NCBI GenBank assembly: GCA_029203185.1
Contig: CP119310.1
Span: 2,734,001 to 2,798,000, forward strand
Direction: 5' to 3'
DNA length: 64,000 bases
Source of the DNA: Candidatus Chryseobacterium colombiense
GTDB taxonomy: Bacteria; Bacteroidota; Bacteroidia; Flavobacteriales; Weeksellaceae
Part shown: positions 33,340 to 41,081 of the stretch, one piece after another
How the letters are laid out: each line of letters starts with the position of its first letter
How positions within the stretch are numbered: the first letter of the stretch is position 1
Program-made: the position numbers and the translations under genes
Notes under the pieces: model-generated
What the model was told of the DNA's origin: nothing
Database searches by the model: none
The model's input: the letters and a program-made list of their open reading frames with translations, nothing else

Positions 33340-34731
33340 TTATCGATCCATTCTCACAATTCTCGGCTGGAAGGTTCCCAGGATATCTACCAATTCACTT
33401 TGTGCATTCATTACCTCATTGATATCTTTATACGCCATCGGCGCTTCTTCTGTATTACCTCCGATTAAAGTGACATTTTTAAGCTTCAGTTCTTTCTTGA
33501 TGTCATTTTGGGTGAAAAGACTTCTGCATTCTCCTCTGGAATGCGCTCTTCCTGCACCATGAGACGCGGAATTCAATGAGTCAGGATTTCCTTTCCCTCG
33601 AACGATAAAACCTTTTGCCGTCATGGAACCGGGAATCATTCCCAATTCATTTTCGCTGGCCGGAGTTGCTCCTTTTCTGTGAACAATCACTTCTTTTCCG
33701 TTATGAATTTCTTTCCATGCGAAATTGTGATGGTTTTCAATTCTGGCTTTTACTCTGCCTCCGACTGCCTTAACCAATCTTCTGTGAATATCATCATGAC
33801 AGGCAGATGCATAATCCCCTGCTAAATTCATCGCTGTCCAATATTCCAATCCTAGATGCGTATTGAGATCCAGCCAGGCAAATTGCTGTGCTTCTTTTGG
33901 CAACGGACATTGCTCTACAGCCACTCTTGAATAATACTGAGCGATTTCAGCTCCCAACCCACGAGATCCGCTGTGCGAAAGAATTCCGAGATATTTCCCT
34001 TTTGGAAGTCCGATTTGTTCGTCTTCTCCCGTGATTTCCACTTCTCCGAATTCCACAAAGTGATTTCCACCTCCAGAGCTTCCCATTTGCTTGATCGCCT
34101 TTCCTTTTAATCTTTTTAAAATCGGAATCATATCAAAAGTATCTCTGTCGAAGATTTCATGATCAATATGAGATTTATGCGTTTCATACATTCCGAATTT
34201 TGTATGTTCTGCAAGAGTTTTTTCATACTTATCTCTCGCCCCGTCAAGATATGAAACAGGAGTATCCAAAATGCTGAGGCTCATTCTGCAGCCAATATCC
34301 ATTCCGACTCCGTAAGGAATCACTGCATTTTCCACGGCAAGAACTCCACCGATTGGAAGTCCGTAACCGCTGTGCGCATCGGGCATCAAAGCTCCCTGTG
34401 CTGAAATTGGAAGTTTCAAAGCAGTATACAACTGATTTTTTGCTTCATCTGAAATATTGTTTCCGAAAATCTGAAAAGAAGCTCTGTTTGTATTGAGCAT
34501 TCTTTTTTCTGTTTTCTTAGATGACAGCAAAGCTTCTGCAATTTGTCCGAAGGTCAAATCTTTTTCGAATTGTTCCGGATTTTGCAGAATTTCCTTTAAA
34601 AGAGATTTTACGTGATGAATATTTTTTGTCGCAAAATTTCTTTTCATGACTTCCAAAGCGATGTTAACACTCTGATTATTTGGATAGCCTATTTTTAATA
34701 TATCTTTTCCTTTAAGTTTTAAATTTCCCAT
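33340..34731 (-). CDS. rtcB: RtcB-family RNA ligase (PrfH-associated type)
   Basis: A 463-residue RNA ligase that joins 2',3'-cyclic phosphate or 3'-phosphate ends to 5'-OH ends with GTP and a divalent metal. Signatures are present: GVGMDIGCRMS (metal-binding Asp and Cys), SSGGGNHFVEFG (His), LSHSGSRGLGAEIA (His), NHHNFAWKE (His) and VHRKGATPA with the His that becomes guanylylated. The C-terminal stretch GKGNPDSLNSASHGAGR is also conserved. Context with prfH (109 bases downstream) points to the repair-type RtcB rather than tRNA splicing. It begins MGNLKLKGKDILK. No archease gene is seen in the window. Confidence 0.94.
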   Translation of the reverse strand: MGNLKLKGKDILKIGYPNNQSVNIALEVMKRNFATKNIHHVKSLLKEILQNPEQFEKDLTFGQIAEALLSSKKTEKRMLNTNRASFQIFGNNISDEAKNQLYTALKLPISAQGALMPDAHSGYGLPIGGVLAVENAVIPYGVGMDIGCRMSLSILDTPVSYLDGARDKYEKTLAEHTKFGMYETHKSHIDHEIFDRDTFDMIPILKRLKGKAIKQMGSSGGGNHFVEFGEVEITGEDEQIGLPKGKYLGILSHSGSRGLGAEIAQYYSRVAVEQCPLPKEAQQFAWLDLNTHLGLEYWTAMNLAGDYASACHDDIHRRLVKAVGGRVKARIENHHNFAWKEIHNGKEVIVHRKGATPASENELGMIPGSMTAKGFIVRGKGNPDSLNSASHGAGRAHSRGECRSLFTQNDIKKELKLKNVTLIGGNTEEAPMAYKDINEVMNAQSELVDILGTFQPRIVRMDR

Positions 34732-34825
34732 TGTTTTTATTTTAAATTGAGTATGAAATACCTGGTTTTCACTCTACATTTCACACAAATCCTTTATCAA
34801 CTAAATATTTAGTCGATTTATATTT

Positions 34826-34899
34826 GTCATTCTGACGAAGGAAGAATCTTTTGTAATTCATTGAGATTTTTCAATTCGCTTCGCTACTTCAGAACGACA
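34826..34899 (+). repeat. Dispersed inverted-repeat element, copy B
   Basis: A 74-base element starting GTCATTCTGACGAAGGAAG and ending CTTCAGAACGACA, same orientation as copy A. One arm base has changed (AGAACGAC instead of AGAATGAC). It lies 95 bases upstream of rtcB, so copies A and B flank that gene. Confidence 0.85.
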
Positions 34900-34913
34900 G
34901 AATCCATTTCTTT

Positions 34914-35003
34914 AGCCCAGATTGCAGCGACATCCTTTTTTGTTGCGGCCGAAGCGAAGCAAGGCCGTAACGAAAAAGATATAGCGGAAAACTGGAAATT
35001 GCT
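34914..35003. repeat. Large imperfect palindrome of a second type
   Basis: The inner arms CTTTTTTGTTGCGGCC (34935-34950) and GGCCGTAACGAAAAAG (34963-34978) pair around a 12-base loop with few mismatches. Pairing continues outward more weakly (GCAGCGACATC with GATATAGCGG). The element has a G/C-rich core in an AT-rich genome. Only one copy was found in the window. I recall similar elements in Chryseobacterium genomes, but could not check this. Confidence 0.6.
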
Positions 35004-35106
35004 CCTTAAAAAATAATAAGACAACAATTCGACTTAGTCAAAAAGGTTTCTAAATTCTATAAAAAGATTTCGGGGAAACTGATTTAAGTTTGAAATATTG
35101 CGCAAT

Positions 35107-35138
35107 AAAAAACCCGAAATCTTACGACTTCGGGTTTT
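35107..35138 (-). terminator. Strong intrinsic terminator of the small upstream transcript
   Basis: On the minus strand AAAACCCGAA / TTCGGGTTTTTT forms a stem followed by a T-run. No long gene lies directly before it; the next element upstream is the structured small region at 35161-35280. Confidence 0.8.
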
Positions 35139-35160
35139 GATATTTCAATATACTGTTATT

Positions 35161-35238
35161 CTATGAGTGTACCAAACCACGAAGCCTCGCCTTTGCAAAA
35201 GGCAATCCTACTGTTGAAAGCTGACTGAATTTGAACAT
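35161..35238 (-). CDS. Possible 25-residue small peptide / leader frame
   Basis: A short frame starts ATG TTC AAA TTC AGT CAG and encodes MFKFSQLSTVGLPFAKARL, then RGLVHS and a TAG stop. It is enriched in Lys, Arg and hydrophobic residues, giving a basic amphipathic look. It lies 41 bases after a TATCTTTG element and 22 bases before a strong terminator, so it is inside a short transcription unit of its own. A frame this short may occur by chance. The same bases form stems (see the RNA entry), so a non-coding transcript is an equal or better explanation. Confidence 0.35.
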   Translation of the reverse strand: MFKFSQLSTVGLPFAKARLRGLVHS

Positions 35239-35279
35239 TGCTTCGTTGTTTTTAAATGGTTAAACTTGATTTTCAGACG

Positions 35280-35287
35280 CAAAGATA
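35280..35287 (-). promoter_or_regulatory. Probable -7 promoter element of the small transcript
   Basis: TATCTTTG on the minus strand matches TAnnTTTG exactly, with AT-rich sequence before it. No long gene starts within 100 bases downstream, so it would drive the small RNA or peptide. Confidence 0.5.
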
Positions 35288-35380
35288 TATTATTTTTTGA
35301 ATAATCCGTTTTTTATTTGCAATTTTTTGTGAAATTCATACATAAGTCTGAATAGAACACTATCCAGACTTACGTATTTT

Positions 35381-35875
35381 TTAATCTTTTGATCCCAGAT
35401 CGTCCATTGGGTCATCCATTCCTTTGATAATGTTGGAATGATAGACTCTTTCCGATCCGAGAAAATAAATATTGTGTTTTGCTTTGGCAATAATCCCGTT
35501 ATATTCTTCCTCACTCATACCATCCGGAATATCTTTTTCATCTTCCGATTGCTTCCGATACACCTGCAAAGCTCCATTTCTATTTAAAATAGATTTTGCA
35601 GCAGTTGCCTGCTCAAGATCATCGGTGTAAACAACTACATTATTTTTTCCGATGCTATGTTTACGGTATGCCTCAAGCATTTCTGCATCATGAGCAAAAA
35701 CATAGTCGAAGAAGCCTTTCGTTTGTTCATCTTCCTGATAATGATCAAGTCCTACTTCTACGTTTGATTTTGAAACAATAATGTTGGCCTCATCGAAGCC
35801 GTTTTCTTTTAAATCTTTCTTAATTTTCTCTGTATCTACCGTTACAGGAAATACTGAAACTACTGTATAAGCCAT
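35381..35875 (-). CDS. Small acidic cytoplasmic protein, possibly stress-related (YflT-like N-terminus)
   Basis: A 164-residue protein starting MAYTVVSVFPVTVDTEKIKK. The first 95 residues alternate strands and helices (ENGFDEANIIVSKSNVEVG, GKNNVVVYTDDLEQA) like the small alpha/beta domain of general stress protein 17M/YflT, where parts of one domain scan a Gly-rich dinucleotide-like site. The C-terminal third is acidic and ends DDPMDDLGSKD. No signal peptide or membrane helix is present. The family assignment is weak. It stands upstream of the small-RNA region and downstream of the mutase gene region, on the minus strand. Confidence 0.55.
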   Translation of the reverse strand: MAYTVVSVFPVTVDTEKIKKDLKENGFDEANIIVSKSNVEVGLDHYQEDEQTKGFFDYVFAHDAEMLEAYRKHSIGKNNVVVYTDDLEQATAAKSILNRNGALQVYRKQSEDEKDIPDGMSEEEYNGIIAKAKHNIYFLGSERVYHSNIIKGMDDPMDDLGSKD

Positions 35876-35942
35876 AATATTTTGTTTTGTGGTTATGGCT
35901 TACAGTACAAACGCCATGCAATTTATGCTTTAAAAAAGTTAA

Positions 35943-38060
35943 TTAATTTAAAAATCTTTCCAAAATATCTACTGCACATTTAGGAAGATTCGTTCCCGGG
36001 CCAAAAATAAAATCAGCTCCGTTTGCATACAGGAATTCATAGTCCTGCTGCGGAATAACACCGCCTACAACAATGGTAATATCATCTGCTCCCAACTTTC
36101 TCAATTCTTCTACGACTTGCGGAACCAATGTTTTGTGACCTGCTGCCAATGATGAAACACCTAAAATATGAATATCATTTTCAACCGCCTGTTTTGCCAC
36201 TTCTTCCGGCGTCTGAAATAACGGTGCAACATCCACGTCAAATCCCATATCTGCAAATGCTGTTGCTACTACCTTCGCTCCTCTGTCGTGACCGTCCTGT
36301 CCCATTTTTGCCACCATTAATCTTGGACGTCGACCTTCCTCTTCTTCAAATTTCTGAGTAAGATTCAAGGCTTTTTCAAAATATTCGTTTTTCCCTGCGT
36401 TCATGGCATAAACTCCTGAAATTGTTCTGATGTTTGCTTTATATCTTCCGAAGCTTTCCTCCATAGCATCACTCATTTCACCAAGGGTTACTCTTCTGCG
36501 CGCCGCTTCAATACACAATGCCAAAAGATTCCCTTTACCCGTTTTTGCAGACTCTCTGATTTCATTTAAAATCTGTTCAACGGCTTCGGAGTTTCTGCTT
36601 TGTTTTATAGAATTTAATCTTTCGATCTGTTTTCTGCGGACTTCCGTATTATCAATATCCAGGATCTCGATTTCTTCCTGTTTCAAATCTGATCTGAATG
36701 AGTTGACTCCAATAATAAATTCTTCGCCACTATCAATTTTTGCCTGCTTTCTTGCTGCTGCCTCTTCAATTCTCATTTTTGGAATACCTGCTTCGATTGC
36801 TTTGGTCATTCCGCCTTCCTGCTCCACCTCATCAATATATTTCATGGCTTCTTCGATCATTTGCTGAGTCAAGGATTCCACCAGGTTACTTCCGCCCATC
36901 GGATCCACCACATCGCAGATTCCACTTTCCTGTTGAAGGATAATTTGAGTATTTCTAGCAATTTTTGCAGAATAATCTGTAGGAAGAGCAATAGCTTCAT
37001 CCAAAGCGTTTGTGTGAAGCGATTGAGTTCCTCCCAATGCCGAAGATAATGCTTCAATTGCTGTTCTGGTAATATTGTTGAAAGGTTCCTGCTCTGTTAG
37101 AGACCAACCTGAAGTCTGAGAGTGTGTTCTTAATGCTAAAGATTTTGGATTCTGAGGATTGAACTGTTTCAATAATTCAGCCCAGATATATCTTGCCGCA
37201 CGCATTTTTGCGATTTCCATGAAGTGATTCATTCCGATGGCCCAGAAAAATGATAGTCTTGGCGCAAAATCATCCACATTCATTCCTGCTTTTATTCCTG
37301 TTCTTACATATTCCAACCCATCCGCAAGAGTATAAGCCATTTCCAATACTGGTGTCGCTCCGGCTTCCTGCATATGATAACCTGAAATTGAAATTGAGTT
37401 GAATTTCGGGATATTCTGAGAAGTATATTCAAAAATATCTGCAATAATCTTCATGGAAGGTGCAGGCGGATAAATGTACGTATTTCTCACCATAAACTCC
37501 TTCAGAATATCATTCTGAATAGTTCCTGAAAGTAATTCCTGAGAAACGCCCTGCTCTTCTGCCGCAACAATGTAGAACGATAAAATCGGTAAAACCGCAC
37601 CATTCATCGTCATGGAAACTGAAATCTGATCTAATGGAATTTCATTAAATAAAATCTTCATATCCTCCACAGAATCGATTGCCACTCCGGCTTTTCCAAC
37701 ATCTCCTACTACTCTTGCATGATCTGAATCATAACCTCTGTGAGTTGCCAAATCGAAAGCTACGGAAAGACCTTTTTGTCCTGCCGCTAAATTTCTTCTG
37801 TAGAAAGCATTAGATTCTTCTGCAGTTGAAAACCCTGCATACTGACGAATCGTCCACGGTTTCTGAACATACATGGTAGAATAAGGACCTCTCAAATAAG
37901 GGGCAATTCCCGGAGAAGTTTCTGTTAATTCTTTATTTTTAACGTCTTCTGCTTTATAGGAAGATTTTAACTGCAATCCATCTTTTTCGAATGGATAGAT
38001 TTCCGACTTTTTTTCGGTTATATTAAATTGAGGAGTTTTATTTTGAACTTCTCTTCTCAT
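35943..38060 (-). CDS. scpA: Methylmalonyl-CoA mutase, large catalytic subunit
   Basis: A 705-residue adenosylcobalamin-dependent enzyme that interconverts methylmalonyl-CoA and succinyl-CoA. The TIM-barrel domain begins near residue 50 (GIAPYLRGPYSTMYVQKPWTI) and includes SISGYHMQEAGATP and LRTHSQTSGWSLTEQEP. The C-terminal B12 domain carries KMGQDGHDRGAKVVATAF, the DxHxxG motif whose His binds cobalt. Length matches the full alpha-type subunit (about 700-730). No beta (small) subunit gene is next to it in the window. The partner MeaB GTPase is at 28517. It probably serves propionate metabolism. Confidence 0.96.
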   Translation of the reverse strand: MRREVQNKTPQFNITEKKSEIYPFEKDGLQLKSSYKAEDVKNKELTETSPGIAPYLRGPYSTMYVQKPWTIRQYAGFSTAEESNAFYRRNLAAGQKGLSVAFDLATHRGYDSDHARVVGDVGKAGVAIDSVEDMKILFNEIPLDQISVSMTMNGAVLPILSFYIVAAEEQGVSQELLSGTIQNDILKEFMVRNTYIYPPAPSMKIIADIFEYTSQNIPKFNSISISGYHMQEAGATPVLEMAYTLADGLEYVRTGIKAGMNVDDFAPRLSFFWAIGMNHFMEIAKMRAARYIWAELLKQFNPQNPKSLALRTHSQTSGWSLTEQEPFNNITRTAIEALSSALGGTQSLHTNALDEAIALPTDYSAKIARNTQIILQQESGICDVVDPMGGSNLVESLTQQMIEEAMKYIDEVEQEGGMTKAIEAGIPKMRIEEAAARKQAKIDSGEEFIIGVNSFRSDLKQEEIEILDIDNTEVRRKQIERLNSIKQSRNSEAVEQILNEIRESAKTGKGNLLALCIEAARRRVTLGEMSDAMEESFGRYKANIRTISGVYAMNAGKNEYFEKALNLTQKFEEEEGRRPRLMVAKMGQDGHDRGAKVVATAFADMGFDVDVAPLFQTPEEVAKQAVENDIHILGVSSLAAGHKTLVPQVVEELRKLGADDITIVVGGVIPQQDYEFLYANGADFIFGPGTNLPKCAVDILERFLN

Positions 38061-38131
38061 ACTTTCAGATTTATTACCGGCTAAAATTACGGATTTTTGA
38101 GATAATAATTTTGTGTTAATTTTTGAAGTAA

Positions 38132-38165
38132 AAAGGCGATTTTGCAGTACTGCAAAATCGCCTTT
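38132..38165. terminator. Perfect hairpin between prolyl oligopeptidase and mutase genes
   Basis: AAAGGCGATTTTGCAG / CTGCAAAATCGCCTTT is a perfect palindrome ending in T-runs on both sides. It should end transcription of the prolyl oligopeptidase before the mutase promoter. Confidence 0.8.
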
Positions 38166-38270
38166 ATTTTTAATAAAACCATTAAAATTATCTCTTTTTA
38201 AACTTTTTTAAGTAAAATACATTGTTAAATTCTTAATTAAAGAAATCCATTTTAACGGATATAATTTCAT

Positions 38271-40382
38271 CTATTTTCCTAATTTCTTAATTCCCATTTC
38301 ATACAATGCGAAAGAAATCAAATCTGCATTTTCGCCAATTACCTGCTCTGTAGAACGTCCTGCTCCATGTCCTGCATTTTTTTCAATTCTTAATAAAATA
38401 GGATTTTTACAAGCCTGTTTTTCCTGCAATTCTGCCCCAAATTTGAAAGAATGTGCCGGAACTACTCTGTCGTCATGATCACTTGTAATAATCATTGTTG
38501 AAGGATAGCAAATTCCCGATTTTACATTATGAACTGGCGAATAAGATTTTAAGTATTCAAACATTTCCTTGCTGTCCTCTGCTGTTCCGTAATCGTAAGA
38601 CCATCCTGCTCCAGCTGTGAATTTATTGTATCTCAACATATCCAAAACTCCAACTCCCGGAAAAGCTACTCTTGCCAGATCGGGACGCATAGTCATGGTT
38701 GCTCCGACTAACAAACCTCCGTTTGATCTTCCGGAAAGTGCCATAAATTCTTTTGAAGTATACCCTTTAGCCTGTAAATATTCTCCTGCAGCGATGAAGT
38801 CTTCAAAAACATTTTTCTTTTGCTGCTTCGTTCCTGCATCATGCCATTTTTTCCCGTATTCTCCACCACCGCGAATATTCGGTACGGCATAAATTCCACC
38901 GTTTTCCATCCAGATGGCATTAACCACAGAGAAAGCAGGTTGCAAACTGATATTGAAACCTCCGTAAGAGTAAAGAATGGTCGGGTTTTTGCCATTAAGC
39001 TTTGTCCCTTTTTTATAGTTAATCATCATCGGGATTTTCGTTCCGTCTTTTGAGGTGTAGAATACCTGTTCGGACACGTAATCATCCGGATTGAATTTTA
39101 CTTTCGGCTTCTGATAGACTTCAGAGCTTCCTGTATCTGCATTGAATTTATAAGTGGTTCCCGGTGTGATGTAGTTGCTGAATGAAAAGTATAGCTCTTT
39201 TTCTTCTTTTTTCCCCCCGAAACCTCCAACATTTCCTTTTCCAGGTAGAGCAATTTCCCTGATCAGTTTTCCTGTTTTATCAAACTGTTTTACCTGATCA
39301 ATCGCATCAATCATATAGGTAGCAAAGAAATATCCACCTCCTGTAGAGATTCCCAATACGTTTTCTGTCTGCGGAATAACGTCTTTCCAGGTTTCCGGCG
39401 AAGGGTTTTTGATGGTTGTTTTCACCAGTCGCATATTTGGAGCGTCTTTATCCGTGAAAATATACAGATCATCACCGTACGTATCTACAATGCTTACGTT
39501 AATATCAAAGCCTTTATTGATCTGCACAAAATCTCCTCCTTTTTTTAGGTCTTTGATATACAGTTCGTTTCCGTTGGTTGCATTGGCTGCAGAAATAATT
39601 AAATATCTCTGATCTTCTGAAACTCCTGCTCCCAAATATCTTCTTGGAGTCTTATCGCCTCCGAAAATTAATTGATCTGCGGATTGCTTTGTTCCTAATT
39701 TATGAAAATAGACTTTATGCTTATCTGTCATTCCTGAGAGCACTGTTCCTTCTTTTGGCTTGTCATAGCTTGAATAGTAAAAGCCTTCGTCTCCCTGCCA
39801 GGAAATTCCACTGAATTTTACATCCACCAATGTTTCATCAATCTGTTTTTTGGTTATTGCATCGATGATAATGATTTTGTTCCAATCGCTTCCTCCTTCT
39901 GAAATGGAATAAGCTGCCAAGTTTCCTTTTTTATTGAAAGACAGCTGAGCCAGAGAAGTTGTTCCTTTTTCTGAGAATTTATTTGGGTCTAAAAAAACTT
40001 CTGTCGATTTGGTTTTATTATGGGTTCTGTACAAAACCGACTGCGCCTGAAGACCATCATTTTTATAATAATAAGTGTAATCTCCTTCTTTGAAAGGTGC
40101 CGAAATTTTTTCATAATTCCAGATATCTCTCAACTGATCTTTAATCTGATCTCTGAAAGGGATCTTTGAAAGATAATCCTGACTGTGCGCTACTTCTTCA
40201 TCCACCCATTTTTTTGTTGCTTCAGAATCGTTTTCCAAATCTCTGAATGGATCTGCTACCGCTGTTCCGAAATATGTATCTGTTTGATTTCCTTTTAATG
40301 CTTTTGGATAAATCATTTTTTGAGAATAAAAAGTTGCTGAGAATAAAACTCCAGCCGTTAGTAAAATAGGTTTAAAATTCAT
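38271..40382 (-). CDS. Prolyl oligopeptidase family serine peptidase (S9A)
   Basis: A 703-residue protein from ATG 40382 (MNFKPILLTAGVLFSATFYSQ), with a signal peptide, so it is secreted to the periplasm or beyond. A TTG six codons earlier is in frame but falls inside the promoter. The N-terminal part (about residues 60-400) is a beta-propeller (DPFRDLENDSEATKKWV at its start). The C-terminal peptidase domain has GRSNGGLLVGATM (nucleophile Ser), SDHDDRVVPAHSF (Asp) and NAGHGAGR (His). It cuts after proline in short peptides. It is followed by a perfect terminator and preceded by a strong TAnnTTTG match. Confidence 0.95.
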   Translation of the reverse strand: MNFKPILLTAGVLFSATFYSQKMIYPKALKGNQTDTYFGTAVADPFRDLENDSEATKKWVDEEVAHSQDYLSKIPFRDQIKDQLRDIWNYEKISAPFKEGDYTYYYKNDGLQAQSVLYRTHNKTKSTEVFLDPNKFSEKGTTSLAQLSFNKKGNLAAYSISEGGSDWNKIIIIDAITKKQIDETLVDVKFSGISWQGDEGFYYSSYDKPKEGTVLSGMTDKHKVYFHKLGTKQSADQLIFGGDKTPRRYLGAGVSEDQRYLIISAANATNGNELYIKDLKKGGDFVQINKGFDINVSIVDTYGDDLYIFTDKDAPNMRLVKTTIKNPSPETWKDVIPQTENVLGISTGGGYFFATYMIDAIDQVKQFDKTGKLIREIALPGKGNVGGFGGKKEEKELYFSFSNYITPGTTYKFNADTGSSEVYQKPKVKFNPDDYVSEQVFYTSKDGTKIPMMINYKKGTKLNGKNPTILYSYGGFNISLQPAFSVVNAIWMENGGIYAVPNIRGGGEYGKKWHDAGTKQQKKNVFEDFIAAGEYLQAKGYTSKEFMALSGRSNGGLLVGATMTMRPDLARVAFPGVGVLDMLRYNKFTAGAGWSYDYGTAEDSKEMFEYLKSYSPVHNVKSGICYPSTMIITSDHDDRVVPAHSFKFGAELQEKQACKNPILLRIEKNAGHGAGRSTEQVIGENADLISFALYEMGIKKLGK

Positions 40383-40397
40383 TGTGAAAGGTTTTTT

Positions 40398-40405
40398 CAA
40401 AAATA
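40398..40405 (-). promoter_or_regulatory. Probable -7 promoter element for prolyl oligopeptidase
   Basis: TATTTTTG on the minus strand matches TAnnTTTG and lies 15 bases before the ATG. The position argues against the upstream TTG as start. Confidence 0.55.
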
Positions 40406-40422
40406 CGGAATGTGTTTTAAAT

Positions 40423-40454
40423 AAAAAAAGCCTCTGATAACTCAGAAGCTTTTA
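40423..40454 (-). terminator. Terminator after the small surface-protein gene
   Basis: AAAAGCTTCTGAG / CTCAGAGGCTTTTTT on the minus strand, 36 bases after the stop at 40491. Confidence 0.75.
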
Positions 40455-40490
40455 AACATTCTATTTTAAGTTTAATCATTTAAATATTTT

Positions 40491-40997
40491 CTAAAATCTA
40501 TATCCAACTGAAGCTGAAACCTGAGTAATGAATTTAAATTCAGATTCAGTAGTGGGTTGCAAACTTTTTCCTGCCCCCACATTAATTACTCCTTCAAAAA
40601 AAAATCCTGATTGTAAAATTGCTTTTTCACCAATTCCAAACCCAGCTCCAATCATCGAATTTCTTTTTCCATTATCTAGTAAATTATTCTCGGAATCTCT
40701 TGGAATATAAGAACCATACATCGCAAAACCTTCCAGAAAAAGATCTGAAGCATAAGCATAAGCATCTTGATGAAGATATCTTCTGTAATAAGGCATGGCA
40801 TAATAGCTTTCTGTTTTCTTCATAAAAACTCTTGCTCCAATTCCAGAGTTTGAATTAAGTATTCTTTCGTAACCGATTCCGATCCTGTTAAAAAACAGCC
40901 CAAATCCATCAATTTTAAATTCGTTGGATTGATATTCATTTTGTGAGAAACATAAAAAAGAGCTTAATAAGAACCCCAAGAGAATCATTTTTTTCAT
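40491..40997 (-). CDS. Small exported protein, probable outer-membrane beta-barrel
   Basis: A 168-residue protein from ATG 40997 (MKKMILLGFLLSSFLCFSQ), with a clean signal peptide. An upstream TTG 17 codons earlier is in frame but would bury it. The mature part alternates aromatic and Gly-rich strands (FKIDGFGLFFNRIGIGYERIL, MIGAGFGIGEKAILQSGFFF), ending in SASVGYRF, a typical outer-membrane C-terminus. It lies 85 bases downstream of prfA on the same strand, with a terminator between them. The ligand or role is unknown. Confidence 0.65.
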   Translation of the reverse strand: MKKMILLGFLLSSFLCFSQNEYQSNEFKIDGFGLFFNRIGIGYERILNSNSGIGARVFMKKTESYYAMPYYRRYLHQDAYAYASDLFLEGFAMYGSYIPRDSENNLLDNGKRNSMIGAGFGIGEKAILQSGFFFEGVINVGAGKSLQPTTESEFKFITQVSASVGYRF

Positions 40998-41029
40998 TAA
41001 AATGGTTTTAGTTTTTTTCAAAAATAAAT

Positions 41030-41060
41030 AAAAAAGACCTCTGAGCAAACAGAAGTCTTT
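41030..41060 (-). terminator. Terminator after prfA
   Basis: AAAGACTTCTG / CAGAGGTCTTT on the minus strand followed by TTT, 22 bases after the prfA stop. Confidence 0.75.
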
Positions 41061-41081
41061 ATATTTAGTAAAAGAAAAAAT

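Larger units (their letters stand above)
35107..35275 (-). ncRNA. Candidate small structured RNA between a promoter-like element and a terminator
   Basis: The minus strand has TATCTTTG (35280-35287), then about 165 bases, then a strong terminator. Inside are a GCCTTTTGCAAAGGC hairpin (35189-35203) and long-range pairing of ACGAAGC (35240-35246 side) with GCTTCGT (35179-35185 side). This size and layout are typical of bacterial small RNAs. I do not recognise it as tmRNA, 6S or RNase P, and I cannot test family membership. The exact 5-prime end is a guess from the promoter position. Confidence 0.4.
34732..35380. other. Gene-poor stretch upstream of rtcB
   Basis: About 650 bases with no ordinary gene. 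It contains repeat copy B (34826-34899), a second large palindrome (34914-35003), a terminator (35107-35138), a structured region with a possible 25-codon frame (35161-35238) and a promoter-like element (35280-35287). The bases 34732-34825 contain no clear TAnnTTTG element for rtcB. Confidence 0.8.

Noticed and set aside
33248..34899. Composite transposon formed by repeat copies A and B around rtcB
   Set aside because: The copies are direct and lack any transposase, and rtcB is a conserved partner of prfH outside the interval. Nothing shows that the interval moves as a unit.
34732..35380. tRNA, tmRNA or CRISPR in the gene-poor region
   Set aside because: No cloverleaf, CCA end, tag peptide frame or evenly spaced direct repeats are seen. 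The elements present are palindromes and a short terminator-bounded unit.
35290..35514. A 74-codon minus-strand frame overlapping the 164-residue protein gene
   Set aside because: It lies almost entirely inside the better supported frame 35381-35875 in another phase, has no own start signal or family match, and its composition follows the other gene.
36430..36867. A 145-codon plus-strand frame antisense to methylmalonyl-CoA mutase
   Set aside because: It is the complement of conserved mutase coding sequence and has no independent support.
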